Part shown: positions 45,130 to 54,281 of the stretch, one piece after another
Numbering within the stretch: the stretch's first letter is position 1
Layout: every line of letters starts with the position of its first letter
Source: Limobrevibacterium gyesilva
Lineage (GTDB): Bacteria > Pseudomonadota > Alphaproteobacteria > Acetobacterales > Acetobacteraceae
Assembly (NCBI RefSeq): GCF_025989185.1
Contig: NZ_JAPDNT010000002.1
Location: forward strand, 248,001 to 312,000
Reading direction: 5' to 3'
DNA length: 64,000 nt
Made by a program: the position numbers and the translations under genes
The notes under the pieces: generated by a model
Database searches by the model: none
What the model saw: the letters and a program-made list of their open reading frames with translations, nothing else
What the model was told of the DNA's origin: nothing

Positions 45130-46755
45130 CTACCCCGCGGCCGCGACCGCGCGGCCGGCCGAAAGCCGCCAGATGCGGTCAAGCCGTTCCACGCCGGTCA
45201 GCCGGTGCGCGATCAGGACGATCGTGCGGTCGGCCGCCGCGTCGTTCAGCGTCTGGAAGAACGCCCGCTCGGTGTCCGCATCGAGGCCGGCGCAGGGCTC
45301 GTCCAGGATCAGCACCGGCGCCGGCGACAGCAGCGTCCGCGCCAGCGCCAGGCGCCGCCCCTGCCCGCCCGAGAAGCGCGCGCCGCCCTCGCCGACCCAG
45401 CTGTCCAGGCCGTCCGGCAGCGTCCGCACCACGTCGGCGATCCGCGCCGCCTCCAGCGCCGCCCACATCGCCGCTTCGTCGGCGTCGGGCCGGGCCAGCG
45501 CCAGGTTGGCACGGATGGTGTCGTCGAACAGGTGCGTGGCCTGGCTCAGCCAGCCGATCCTCTGGCGCACGTCGGCGGCGGCGAGCTCGGCGAGGTCGGT
45601 GCCGCCCAGCCGCACGCAGCCCTGTTGCGGCGCCACCACCTTCAGCGCCAGCGCCGCCAACGTCGATTTGCCGATGCCCGAGGGACCGATCAGCGCCACC
45701 CGGCTGCGCTCCGGGATCTCCAGGGTCAGGCCGTCGAACACCGGCGGGCGGTCCGGCTGCCAGCGGAAATGCACGCCCTCGAAGCGCAGCGCGCTGCCGC
45801 GCGGCAGCGGTGCCGGCGCCGGCGGGTCGGGCAGGTCCACCGGGCCTTCGGCCGCCTCCAGCACGCGCGCCGCCGCGGCCGCGGCGTGGCCCGCCAGCAC
45901 CCCGGCCCGCGGCAACAACGCGACGGCCTCGAAGGCGGAGACAGCCAGAAAGGCGATGGCAGCGCCCGCGGGCGAGACCCCGGCCGCGAGCAGCACTGCC
46001 AGGATCGCCGCCTGCCCGCACAGGAACGCCCCCGCCCCCGCCCATGCGGCGCGGCCAGACAGCTCGTGCTGGGCCGCCAGCAAGGCGGCCTCGCGCGCCT
46101 GGACCAGAGAGAGCATGCGCCCCTCGGCCCCGAAGGCGCGCACCTCGCGCAGGCCGGTCAGCGTGTCCAGCGCGGCCACGCGCAGGGCCGCGACGGCGGC
46201 GGACAGCCGCGCGCCGGCGGCGGCGGTGGTGCGTGCGGCCAGCAGCGGCAGCACGAAGGCGGCAAGCGCGAACAGCGCCCCCACCGCCAGCGCCAGCAGC
46301 GGGTCTTCGCGCCCGATCAGCCACAGCAACGCCGGCAGCAGCACCGCGGCGCCGGCCAGCGGCACCAGGATGCGCAGATAGATCCCGTCCAACGCCTCCA
46401 CGTCGTTGACCAGCCGGGCCAGCACGTCGCCGGCCCGCCGGAAGCCCAGCCCGCCGGCAGCGCGCGCGGACAGGCCGCGGAAGAACCACACCCGCAGGTC
46501 GGTGAGCGCGCGGAACATGGCGTCGTGGGTCGCCAGCCGTTCGAGATAGCGCAGCACCACGCGCGCCGGCCCCAACGCCTGCAGCGCGGCGGCGCCGGTC
46601 AGCACCACGCCGGCGGCAAGCCCCGCCACCAGCGCCGCCGACAGGGTCATCAGCGCGACCGCCGCGCCGAGGGCCGCCACCGACACCAGCGCGCCCACCG
46701 CCAGCCGGGCGGCACGGCCGCGCCAGAGCGCGACGATTCGCAGCAGCGGTCTCAT
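45130..46755 (-). CDS. cydC: Thiol reductant ABC exporter subunit CydC
   Basis: 541-residue half-transporter. Six hydrophobic segments, then the ATPase with Walker A GPSGIGKSTLAAL, signature FSGGQGRRLALARTLL, Walker B VLILDEPCAGLD and H-loop IAHRL. With CydD it exports cysteine and glutathione and is needed for bd-oxidase and cytochrome c maturation. It starts 1 base after the cydD stop. No cydAB is adjacent. Confidence 0.9.
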   Translation of the reverse strand: MRPLLRIVALWRGRAARLAVGALVSVAALGAAVALMTLSAALVAGLAAGVVLTGAAALQALGPARVVLRYLERLATHDAMFRALTDLRVWFFRGLSARAAGGLGFRRAGDVLARLVNDVEALDGIYLRILVPLAGAAVLLPALLWLIGREDPLLALAVGALFALAAFVLPLLAARTTAAAGARLSAAVAALRVAALDTLTGLREVRAFGAEGRMLSLVQAREAALLAAQHELSGRAAWAGAGAFLCGQAAILAVLLAAGVSPAGAAIAFLAVSAFEAVALLPRAGVLAGHAAAAAARVLEAAEGPVDLPDPPAPAPLPRGSALRFEGVHFRWQPDRPPVFDGLTLEIPERSRVALIGPSGIGKSTLAALALKVVAPQQGCVRLGGTDLAELAAADVRQRIGWLSQATHLFDDTIRANLALARPDADEAAMWAALEAARIADVVRTLPDGLDSWVGEGGARFSGGQGRRLALARTLLSPAPVLILDEPCAGLDADTERAFFQTLNDAAADRTIVLIAHRLTGVERLDRIWRLSAGRAVAAAG

Positions 46756-46756
46756 C

Positions 46757-48433
46757 TCACGCCACCCCCCGGGCCGGCACGACACGGCCGGCGCGGATGT
46801 CGATGCGCCGCCCGCCGAAGGCATGCGCGGCCGCGGAGTGGCTGGCCAGGATCACCGTCCGGCCGATGGTCAGGCGACGCAGGCTGTCCAGCACCTCCGC
46901 CTCGGTCGCGGGGTCCAGATGCGCGGTCGGTTCGTCCAGCAGCAGCAACGGCGCGTTCTTGAGGAAGGCGCGGGCGATCGCCACGCGCTGCGCCTGGCCG
47001 CCGGACAGGCCATAGCCGCCCTCGCCCACCGCCGTGTCCAGGCCCTGCGGCAGGTCGGCGGCGAAGGCATCGACGCGGGCGAAACGGGCCGCCTCCGTCA
47101 CTTCGGCATCGGTCGCCTCCGGGCGGGCGAAGCGGATGTTGTCGCGGATGCTGCCGGCGAACAGCACCGGGCGCTGGCCGATCCAGGCGATCAGCCGCGT
47201 CAGCGCCTGCGGCACCAGGGTGGCGATGTCGGCGCCATTCAGGGTCACGCGGCCGGACTCGGGGCGGACGAAGCCCAGCAGGATCTCGATCACGGTCGAC
47301 TTGCCGGCGCCCGACGGCCCCGCGAACACCACGGTTTCGCCGGCAGGTACGCGGAAGGTCAGCCCGTCCAGCGCCGGCCCGCGCGTGGGGTCCCAGGTCA
47401 GCCGCACATCGTCGAACGCCACCGAGACGCCACGCGCCGCCACTGTGCGCACCGGCAGCACCGGCGCGGGTGGCGGCGGCAGCGGCAGCCCGGTCAGCGC
47501 CTCGGCCGCGCCCAAGGCGTGCATGCGGTCCTGGTAGGCGGCGGAGAAGGCCCGCAGCGGCACGAAGAATTCGGGCACCAGCAGCAGCACGAACAATGCT
47601 TCGCCGGGCCGCTCCAGGGTGCCGGCGGCGAGTTGGGCGCCGTAGCGGATCGCCAGCACCACCAGCGCCAGCGCAGCCGCGCAGTCCAGCGCCGCCGAGG
47701 ACAGGAAGGCCACGCGCAGCACCCGCATGGTGCGCCGGCGCAGCTCGTCCGCGGCCCCGCCCAGCGCGCGCGCCTCGTCCTCGGCCCGGCCCGCCAGCAC
47801 GATGGTGGCGATGCCGCGCACGCGGTCGAGGAAGCGGGCCTGCAAATGCGTCAGGGCGGCGAACTGCCGGCGCGAAGCCGCGGCGGCGCCGATGCCGGAC
47901 AGCGCCATCGCCACCGGCACCAGCACGCCGGCGCCGGCCAGGATGGCGGCGGCCAGGGGATCGGCCAGCAGCACCGCCAGCGCCACCAGCACAGGGCCCG
48001 CGATCGCCAGGGCCGCGGCGGGTATCCAGCGGCTGAACAGCCCGTCCACCGCCTCGATCCGGTCGACGATCACGGTGGTCAGCTCGGCGGAATGATAGCG
48101 GCGCAGCAAGGCGGGACCGGCCGCCAGCAATCGGGTCAGCGCGTCGGTGCGCAGCCGGCGGCGGGCGGCGGCGCCGGCATCGAAGGCGGCGCGTTCGGAC
48201 AGCACCCCGAGCCCGGCCCGCAGCAGCGCGAACAGGGCGAAGGCGATCAGCGGGAGCAGCGGCAACGCCTGCCGGGCCAGGGCCGCGTCCAGCACGGCGG
48301 CGGCACAGGCGGCCTGGCCCACCGCCAATACCGTTCCGGCCAGACCGCACGCCACCACCGGCGTACCGCCACGGCGCGCCAGCCGGCCTTGCTGCCGCAG
48401 CCAGCCCCGGGCGGCGATCTTGGTCTCGTCCAT
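46757..48433 (-). CDS. cydD: Thiol reductant ABC exporter subunit CydD
   Basis: 558-residue half-transporter. Membrane domain with RRRLRTDALTRLLAAGPALLRRYHS, then RVRGIATIVLAGRAEDEA typical of CydD. ATPase: Walker A GPSGAGKSTVIE, Q-loop GQRPVLFAGSI, signature LSGGQAQRVAIARAFL, Walker B LLLLDEPTAHLD. The ATG at 48433 is preferred to one 29 codons upstream. First gene of the cydDC pair, divergent from the CynX-type transporter. Confidence 0.9.
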   Translation of the reverse strand: MDETKIAARGWLRQQGRLARRGGTPVVACGLAGTVLAVGQAACAAAVLDAALARQALPLLPLIAFALFALLRAGLGVLSERAAFDAGAAARRRLRTDALTRLLAAGPALLRRYHSAELTTVIVDRIEAVDGLFSRWIPAAALAIAGPVLVALAVLLADPLAAAILAGAGVLVPVAMALSGIGAAAASRRQFAALTHLQARFLDRVRGIATIVLAGRAEDEARALGGAADELRRRTMRVLRVAFLSSAALDCAAALALVVLAIRYGAQLAAGTLERPGEALFVLLLVPEFFVPLRAFSAAYQDRMHALGAAEALTGLPLPPPPAPVLPVRTVAARGVSVAFDDVRLTWDPTRGPALDGLTFRVPAGETVVFAGPSGAGKSTVIEILLGFVRPESGRVTLNGADIATLVPQALTRLIAWIGQRPVLFAGSIRDNIRFARPEATDAEVTEAARFARVDAFAADLPQGLDTAVGEGGYGLSGGQAQRVAIARAFLKNAPLLLLDEPTAHLDPATEAEVLDSLRRLTIGRTVILASHSAAAHAFGGRRIDIRAGRVVPARGVA

Positions 48434-48549
48434 CGGCCAGAGGATTAGCGTACGCCGCCCGGATTGACAGGCCCCAGGATTGGCAGCCCTGTTGCCCGTG
48501 CCGACGGGGCCCTGGCGCAAGCCGCCGGCGCAGCGCGGGGGAACCGGGG

Positions 48550-49767
48550 ATGACAGGGTATGTGGCGCGGGCGATCCCCGGCCGGTTCGCCGTGGCGTGC
48601 GCCATCATATTGATTGCGTTCAATCTGCGCCCTGCCCTGTCCAGCCTGGCGCCGGTGCTCGACGAGGTCATGCGCGACACCGGGCTGTCGGCCGCCGGGG
48701 CCAGCATCATGACCACCGCGCCGGTGTTCTGCATGGGGCTGTTCGGGTCGGTGGCGCCGTGGCTGGCGCGGCGAATCGGCCCGGAGCGAACCGCGCTGCT
48801 GGTGCTGGCCGCCGTCGCCGCCGGCACCGCGTGGCGCGGGGCCGCGACGGTGCCCGCCCTGCTCGCCGGCTCGCTGCTCGCGGGCATCGGCATCGGTATC
48901 GGCAACGTCCTGATCCCCGCCCTGCTGAAGCGCGACTTCGCCGACCGGGCGCTGCTGATGACCGGCTGCTACACCATGGCGCTGTGCCTGGGCGCCGCCG
49001 CGGCGGCGGGCCTGACCGCACCGTTGCGCGACGCCTTCGGCGAGTCCTGGGCCTGGGCGCTGGCCGCCTGGGCCGTGCCGGCGGCGCTCGCGGCCGGGTT
49101 CGCGTCGGTGGTCTGGGCGGCGCGCATCGGCCCCAGCTCCGCCGGTGCGCCGCCGCGTCCGCTGCAGCGTGTGCGCGGGCTGTGGCGCGACCCCGTGGCG
49201 TGGCAGGTGACCTTGTACATGGGGCTGCAATCGGCGCTGGCCTATGTGGTGTTCGGCTGGCTGGCGCCGATCCTGCGCAGCCGCGGCGACAGCGCGGTCG
49301 AGGCCGGGCTGGTCACGTCGGTGTCGGTGCTGACGCAGGTTGCCGCGACGCTTCCGGTGCCGATGCTGGTCGGACGCCTGCGCAGCCAAAGCGTGCCCGC
49401 GACGCTGGCGATGCTGGTGACCGGCATCGGCTTCATCGGCCTGCTGTTCGCACCGCTGTCCTGGCAATGGGGATTCGCAGTCGCCCTGGGCCTGGGCATG
49501 GGCGCGTCGTTCGCGCAGGCGGTGATGTTCATCGTGCAGCGCGCGGCGGACAGCCATGTCGCCAGCCAGCTCTCCAGCATGTCGCAGAGCGTGGGCTACG
49601 TGATCGCGGCCGCCGGGCCGCTGGTGGCGGGGGCGCTGCACGACCTCACCGGCGACTGGTCCATGGTCGGAGTCATGGCCGTCGTGATCTGCGTGGCTTC
49701 GGGGATCGCCGGCTGGCTCGCCGGACGGCCTGTCATGGTCGGCGCCGGCCGCCGGCAGCCGGGCTGA
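48550..49767 (+). CDS. CynX/NimT-type MFS transporter
   Basis: 405 residues, 12 hydrophobic segments. The family's first helix and loop IILIAFNLRPALSSLAPVL and later AGASIMTTAPVFCMGLFG are clear, as is the second-half WLAPILRSRGDSAVEAGLV. Members export 2-nitroimidazole or take up cyanate, among others; substrate undetermined. GGGGGAACCGGGG precedes the ATG. Stands alone. Confidence 0.87.
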   Translation: MTGYVARAIPGRFAVACAIILIAFNLRPALSSLAPVLDEVMRDTGLSAAGASIMTTAPVFCMGLFGSVAPWLARRIGPERTALLVLAAVAAGTAWRGAATVPALLAGSLLAGIGIGIGNVLIPALLKRDFADRALLMTGCYTMALCLGAAAAAGLTAPLRDAFGESWAWALAAWAVPAALAAGFASVVWAARIGPSSAGAPPRPLQRVRGLWRDPVAWQVTLYMGLQSALAYVVFGWLAPILRSRGDSAVEAGLVTSVSVLTQVAATLPVPMLVGRLRSQSVPATLAMLVTGIGFIGLLFAPLSWQWGFAVALGLGMGASFAQAVMFIVQRAADSHVASQLSSMSQSVGYVIAAAGPLVAGALHDLTGDWSMVGVMAVVICVASGIAGWLAGRPVMVGAGRRQPG

Positions 49768-49897
49768 CGTTCGCGTCCTGTTCCTGGCCCGCCCCGGTCA
49801 TTGCCAAACCGGCGATCGGCACGCGAAATGTTCACGGCACCTAACGCTAACATTGCAAGAACATTACCGGAATGTAAGACCAACTACCCGGAGCCGG

Positions 49898-50641
49898 TCA
49901 GTACATGATGTCGCCGCCATTCGGGGACAGCGTGGCGCCGACATAGAAGCCGCCATGCGGGCCCGCCAGCAGCAGGGCGGTGGCAGCGATCTCCTCGGCG
50001 GTGCCGAAGCGCCCGGCCGGCAACCTGGCCTCGAAGGCGCGGCGCCATTCGGCGCTGTTGCGGCGCACCAGGTCGGTGTCGATCGGGCCGGGGGCGATGG
50101 CATTCACCCGCACGCCTTTCGGCGCCGCCTCCCACGCCAAGGCGCGGGTGAAGCCGATAATTCCTGCTTTCGCAGTGCAGTACGGCGCGATGTTCGGGCC
50201 ACCTTTGAGGCCGAGCTGGCTGGCGACGTTGATGATGCAGCCGCGGCCACGGGCGAGCATGGCGGGATAGACCGCCTGGGCCATGAAGAACATGCCCTTC
50301 ACATGCACGTCCATCACACCGTCGAAGTCCGCCTCTGTCATATCTTCAAAGGGTTTACGGACATTGCTGCCGGCGTTGTTGAACAGGATGTCCGCCGGCC
50401 CCAGTTCCGCCGCCGCCCAGTCTGCGAAGACGCGTCCGGCGGCGATGTCCGCGACGTCCACCGCGCGCTGGCGCACGCGGCGGCCGAGTGCGGCGATCTC
50501 GGCTGCGGTCTCGGCGGCCTTGGCGTCGTCGTGCAGGTGGCAGAAGGCGATGTCTGCCCCTTCGCGCGCGAACGCGAGCGCCGTGGCGCGCCCGATGCCA
50601 CGCGAGCCGCCGGTGACGAGAGCGATCTGACCATGGAGCAT
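49898..50641 (-). CDS. Short-chain dehydrogenase/reductase
   Basis: 247 residues, classical SDR. Cofactor loop VTGGSRGIGRATAL, NNAG motif ILFNNAGSN, catalytic Ser in INVASQLG, YCTAKAG (Tyr-x3-Lys) and AIAPGPIDTDL. Closest in pattern to FabG-like 3-oxoacyl or sugar reductases. It follows the thiol dioxygenase by 47 AT-rich bases and may have its own promoter there. Confidence 0.9.
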   Translation of the reverse strand: MLHGQIALVTGGSRGIGRATALAFAREGADIAFCHLHDDAKAAETAAEIAALGRRVRQRAVDVADIAAGRVFADWAAAELGPADILFNNAGSNVRKPFEDMTEADFDGVMDVHVKGMFFMAQAVYPAMLARGRGCIINVASQLGLKGGPNIAPYCTAKAGIIGFTRALAWEAAPKGVRVNAIAPGPIDTDLVRRNSAEWRRAFEARLPAGRFGTAEEIAATALLLAGPHGGFYVGATLSPNGGDIMY

Positions 50642-50688
50642 CAGTATGATTTCATATCATAATAACCACATATAATTATCCGATGATA
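50642..50688 (-). promoter_or_regulatory. AT-rich gap with palindromes before the SDR gene
   Basis: Contains TATGAT-TTCAT-ATCATA (50645-50661) and, overlapping the dioxygenase stop, TGATATCA (50684-50691), in an otherwise GC-rich area. A promoter with an operator is plausible; the first palindrome sits only 4 bases before the SDR start, so it may instead act on translation. Confidence 0.4.
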
Positions 50689-51213
50689 TCACGCCGCCCA
50701 GACGTGATTGACCCCGTCGCCGAAGCGGTCGAACGCCACCCCGTAGACATGCACCGACACCGCCTCCTGGGTGCCGAGATTGGCGAGGCGGTGGATGGCG
50801 CGCGGGTCGGCCGGGGCGTGGCACACGTCGCCGGGGCGCCGCGCCAGGCAGGTGGTCGGCAGGGCAATGTCGCCGTCCGGGCGAAAGAAGGTCTCGGTGA
50901 GCCAGCCGCGCTGCACCCCGAACGCGCACCAGGTGCGGTGGCCATGCACCGGCGACATCTGCCCGGGCGCCCAGACGATGGCGACGACGGCATAGCCGGA
51001 CGCGGGGTCGTTGTGCAGCAGATGGCGGGTGTAGCGATCCGGGTTGCACGGACAGTCCCGCCCTTCCAGCAGGCCGGGATCGCCGAGATAAGGCGCCAGC
51101 GCCGCCGCCATCGCGCGGTCGCGGGCAGCGAGCGGGACGCGGGCGGCGTCGGCTACGTCTGCCAGCAGGCGCGCCAGCGGCGTCGGCACGGCGATGGGTG
51201 CGAGCGCGTTCAT
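50689..51213 (-). CDS. Cysteine dioxygenase-type thiol dioxygenase (cupin)
   Basis: 174-residue non-heme iron cupin. The iron ligands are H90 and H92 in MSPVHGHRTWC and H141 in PRAIHRLAN. The substrate-arginine segment reads DRYTRHLLH, as in mammalian CDO. C96 and Y157 (SVHVYG) fall near the positions of CDO's Cys-Tyr crosslink pair. It oxidises a thiol (cysteine or 3-mercaptopropionate) to a sulfinate. It overlaps the GntR regulator stop by ATGA, so is controlled with it. Confidence 0.87.
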   Translation of the reverse strand: MNALAPIAVPTPLARLLADVADAARVPLAARDRAMAAALAPYLGDPGLLEGRDCPCNPDRYTRHLLHNDPASGYAVVAIVWAPGQMSPVHGHRTWCAFGVQRGWLTETFFRPDGDIALPTTCLARRPGDVCHAPADPRAIHRLANLGTQEAVSVHVYGVAFDRFGDGVNHVWAA

Positions 51214-51905
51214 GCGACCTCCGAGACCACGAGGGATGAATGGGGACCGGTCAACGCCGCCAGCACCATGTCGCGGCTGGCGGAAACCTGTTCGTGCATG
51301 ATGGCAGCGGCGCGCGGCCCGTCGCCCTCGGCGAGGGCCGCGATCAGGGCACGGTGCTCATGCGCCATCTCGCCGCTGCGGTCGCGTTGCGACAGGCCGA
51401 GCACCAGCATGCGGGTGGACTCATCGAGCAGACGGCCGACCTGACGGGCCAGGCGCTGGTTGCCGGCGAGCTCGGCCACGGTGACGTGGAAGGCGCGGTT
51501 GGCGCACAGGAAGCGCAGCGCGCTGTCGGGATCGTCGGGGCGGTGGCCCTGCTGGCACACCGCATCCAGCTGGCGCAGCCGGGCCGGGTCGCCCTTCCCC
51601 GCCGCCCGGCGCGCCGCTTCCGGCTCCAGGATCAGGCGCAGGTCGAACACTTCGTGGATGTCGCGCACGGTGACCAGCGAGACCATCCAGCCGCGGCGCG
51701 GCACCGCCTGCACCAGCCCCTCGTCGGCCAGGCGGGCCAGCGCGGCGCGGACGGGGGCGCGGCCCATGGTCAGCCGCTCGGTCATCAGCGTCTCGCTGAC
51801 CGCAGCCCCCGGCGGCAGGCGGCAGGACAGGATTTCTTCGCGCAGCGCCTCGACCGCCTGGTCGGACAGGCTGGATGGCGCGGGGACGCGGGCGATCACC
51901 GACAT
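51210..51905 (-). CDS. GntR-family (FadR/FCD subfamily) regulator
   Basis: 231 residues. N-terminal winged helix: LSDQAVEALREEILSCRLPPG, SETLMTERLTMGRAPVRAAL and RGWMVSLVT. The C-terminal all-helical FCD domain has metal-type residues in FDLRLILEPEAA, NRAFHVTVAEL, MAHEHRALIAAL and IMHEQV. It is the first gene of an operon with the thiol dioxygenase and SDR. A perfect 16-base palindrome 15-30 bases upstream is a likely autoregulatory operator. Confidence 0.9.
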   Translation of the reverse strand: MSVIARVPAPSSLSDQAVEALREEILSCRLPPGAAVSETLMTERLTMGRAPVRAALARLADEGLVQAVPRRGWMVSLVTVRDIHEVFDLRLILEPEAARRAAGKGDPARLRQLDAVCQQGHRPDDPDSALRFLCANRAFHVTVAELAGNQRLARQVGRLLDESTRMLVLGLSQRDRSGEMAHEHRALIAALAEGDGPRAAAIMHEQVSASRDMVLAALTGPHSSLVVSEVA

Positions 51906-51919
51906 GCGCGTGGAATACC

Positions 51920-51935
51920 TTGTGACATGTCACAA
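51920..51935. promoter_or_regulatory. Candidate GntR operator
   Basis: TTGTGACATGTCACAA is a perfect 16-base palindrome upstream of the GntR gene and 82 bases before crcB. Even-length symmetric sites of this kind bind FadR-type dimers. Confidence 0.65.
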
Positions 51936-52017
51936 CGAATAGCAGCATCGCCGCCGCAATGGAAGCCTGTCGACGGCCGTGCGCGGGCGCGGTATCCCGG
52001 CGCACGGAGGTTACGGC

Positions 52018-52413
52018 ATGATTCCGACTCTCTGGGTGGCCCTGGGCGGCGCCGTCGGCAGCGTCGCCCGCTACTGGACCGGGCTTGCGGCCGCGCGGGC
52101 CTGGGGCGAGGCCTTCCCCTGGGGCACGCTCACGATCAACGTGCTCGGCAGCTTCATCATCGGCTTCTTCGCGACCCTCACCCTGCCGGACGGGCCGATG
52201 CCGGCCTCGGCCAATCTGCGGGTGCTGGTGATGGTCGGGTTCTGCGGCGGCTACACCACCTTCTCGTCGTTCAGCCTGCAGACACTGACGCTGGTCCGCG
52301 CCGGCGACTGGCCCGGGGCGATGGCGAACATGGCGTTGTCGGTGCTGCTGTGCCTGGCGGCGGTCACCGCCGGGCACATGCTCGCGGCGCGGCTGGGGAC
52401 GGCGCCGGCGTGA
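52018..52413 (+). CDS. crcB: Fluoride exporter CrcB/Fluc
   Basis: 131 residues, four membrane helices. Motifs: LGGAVGSVARYWTG, WGTLTINVLGSFIIGFF (the Asn in the pore) and VGFCGGYTTFSSFSLQT with the Phe/Thr fluoride track. The ATG at 52018 follows GGAGGTTACGGC. No fluoride riboswitch was recognised upstream. The stop overlaps the next start (GTGA). Confidence 0.93.
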   Translation: MIPTLWVALGGAVGSVARYWTGLAAARAWGEAFPWGTLTINVLGSFIIGFFATLTLPDGPMPASANLRVLVMVGFCGGYTTFSSFSLQTLTLVRAGDWPGAMANMALSVLLCLAAVTAGHMLAARLGTAPA

Positions 52414-53204
52414 CCCGCATCCTCGCCGTGCTGAACCGTCCGGCTTCGGCCGAGGCGGTGTTGCGGGCGGCGGGGCTGCTGGCGGCGCGGCTGGGCGGCG
52501 CGGTGGAGGCCCTGCATGTGCAGTGGGCCAATGCGCATGTGCCCGGCGAGGAACTGATGCCCGGGGCGGAACGGGCACGCCGGGCGCATGAGGCGGCGCG
52601 GCGCTCCGCGGCGCTGCACGCCGCCTTCGTCGCGGCGCGAGTGCCGCATGCGGTGTGGCGGGAATGCGCCGGCCCGACCCGCGCCGCGGTGGCCGAGGCG
52701 GCGCTGCTGGCCGATTTCGTCGTGCTCGGCCACGCCCCGCCGACCTTCTACGAGGATGCGCCCGACGCGCTGCGCGGCGCGCTGCTGGATGCCGCCGCCC
52801 CTGTGCTGATGGTGCCGGACCATGCCCCGGCGACGCTGGGCGAGCATGTCGCCCTCGCCTGGAGGCCCGGCCCGCCTGCCGAGCATGCCGCCGAGGCCGC
52901 CCTGCCGCTGCTGGAGCGGGCGGCGCGGGTGTTCGTGCTGATCGCGACCATCCATGGCGAAGCGTCGCACCCGCCCGGCATCCTGCTGCGCGACCTGGAC
53001 CACGCCGGCATCCCGCATGTCGTGCACCGCTTCGAACCGGAAGGCAGCCTCGGCGTGGCCCTGGCGCGCGAGGCGGCGGCGCTGGGCGCGGACCTGCTGG
53101 TCATGGGCGCGTTCGGCCACAGCCGGATGCGCGAGCTGCTGCTCGGCGGCGCCACGCACGACATCCTGGCCGGCGTGGCGCTGCCCGTGCTGCTACGGCA
53201 CTGA
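52410..53204 (+). CDS. Universal stress protein with two UspA-type halves
   Basis: 264 residues. First half begins TRILAVLNRPASAEAVLRAA and ends in LLADFVVLGHAPP. The second half ends with LLVMGAFGHSRMRELLLGGATHDIL, the nucleotide-binding GxxGxS-like loop. Begins with GTG overlapping the crcB stop, so translated with crcB. Function beyond stress linkage unknown. Confidence 0.88.
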   Translation: MTRILAVLNRPASAEAVLRAAGLLAARLGGAVEALHVQWANAHVPGEELMPGAERARRAHEAARRSAALHAAFVAARVPHAVWRECAGPTRAAVAEAALLADFVVLGHAPPTFYEDAPDALRGALLDAAAPVLMVPDHAPATLGEHVALAWRPGPPAEHAAEAALPLLERAARVFVLIATIHGEASHPPGILLRDLDHAGIPHVVHRFEPEGSLGVALAREAAALGADLLVMGAFGHSRMRELLLGGATHDILAGVALPVLLRH

Positions 53205-53212
53205 CGGACGGA

Positions 53213-54190
53213 TCAGGACGCCAGGAAGTCGGCGAAATACTCCTCGACCGTGATCCGCCGGCTGGTCAGGCCAAGGCGGAAGGCTTCCTCGGCGAACATG
53301 TTGATCTGGGCGCGGTTGCGCTCCAGGCCGTACGGATGGAAATCCTCGCCCATCACCGTGACCGTGTCCTCCAGTTCCGCCTCCTGCCAGGGCGAGGCGT
53401 AGGGGAGGCTGCGCTGGGCCGCGGTGAAATTGTCGTTGCAGCGGATGAACGCGTCGGTCAGCGCCTGGGCGATCCATTTGTTCGCCTCCCACGCTGCGCG
53501 GCGGATCACGATGAGGTGCTGCGGCGGGAAGGCGCCGGTGGCGCGGAAATAGGCCTGCTCGATGCCGCGGAATTGCGGGAACAGCCGGGCGATCGGGCCG
53601 TTGACCGGATGGTAGTCCTGCGGCCGCGGCGGGCTGTAGATGGCGTCAAGCTCACCCGCGATCAGCATCTGCGCCAGCGACATTCCCTGCGGCGGCGCGT
53701 TCACGCCCGCGGGCAGCTTCAGGTCCATCGGCGCCGACCAGGGCGTGTCGATGTCGCCGATCCACCATTGCACCGTGCCCGGATCGACGCCGATGAAGCG
53801 CAGGAAGTGCCGGTACCAGATCGAGCCGCTGGCGGCGTAGCTGTACATGCCGATGCGCTTGCCCGCGAGATCGGCCGCCGCGCGAATCGGGCTGCCCTGG
53901 CGGACATACAGGTCGCGCGCGGTGAAGTTGCGCAGCGGGAACACCGGCAGGCCGACATGGCTGCGGTCGCCCTTGTCGATGCGGTAGAGATATTGCGCCA
54001 TCGACCACTCGCCGCCCTGCACGTCCGGGTCCTGCACGGCGCGGCGCAGCATCTCGGCCCGCGCCGGCCAGGCGCCGCGGCTGCCCAGGATCATCGTGAG
54101 GTCGATCCCCTCCGGCACCACGTCGCCGGTGGCCAGCGGCATGATGCGGGCGTAGTCGGCACAGGTAAGCGCGATCGAGAGTTTCGCCAT
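53213..54190 (-). CDS. 4,5-dihydroxyphthalate-decarboxylase-like / binding-protein-fold enzyme
   Basis: 325 residues, no signal peptide, so cytoplasmic. Pattern LSIALTCADYARIMPL at the start, then GIDLTMI, FPLRNFTARDLYVR, LAGKRIGMYSYAASGSIW, and AGELDAIYSPPRPQDY is that of 4,5-dihydroxyphthalate decarboxylase, a family built on the NitT/TauT binding-protein fold. The exact reaction is unsure; some members are annotated as ABC substrate-binding proteins. It converges on the stress protein with 8 bases between. Confidence 0.75.
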   Translation of the reverse strand: MAKLSIALTCADYARIMPLATGDVVPEGIDLTMILGSRGAWPARAEMLRRAVQDPDVQGGEWSMAQYLYRIDKGDRSHVGLPVFPLRNFTARDLYVRQGSPIRAAADLAGKRIGMYSYAASGSIWYRHFLRFIGVDPGTVQWWIGDIDTPWSAPMDLKLPAGVNAPPQGMSLAQMLIAGELDAIYSPPRPQDYHPVNGPIARLFPQFRGIEQAYFRATGAFPPQHLIVIRRAAWEANKWIAQALTDAFIRCNDNFTAAQRSLPYASPWQEAELEDTVTVMGEDFHPYGLERNRAQINMFAEEAFRLGLTSRRITVEEYFADFLAS

Positions 54191-54281
54191 GTTCCGCTCC
54201 TGGATGGGGATGCGGGCAGCTTGGCACGGCCGATCCGGGTGCGTAACCCGCGATTCACCCGACTTGCGCATGCTGGGCCGC

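Noticed and set aside
51936-52017. Fluoride riboswitch before crcB
   Set aside because: The 80-base leader does not show the conserved core of that riboswitch.
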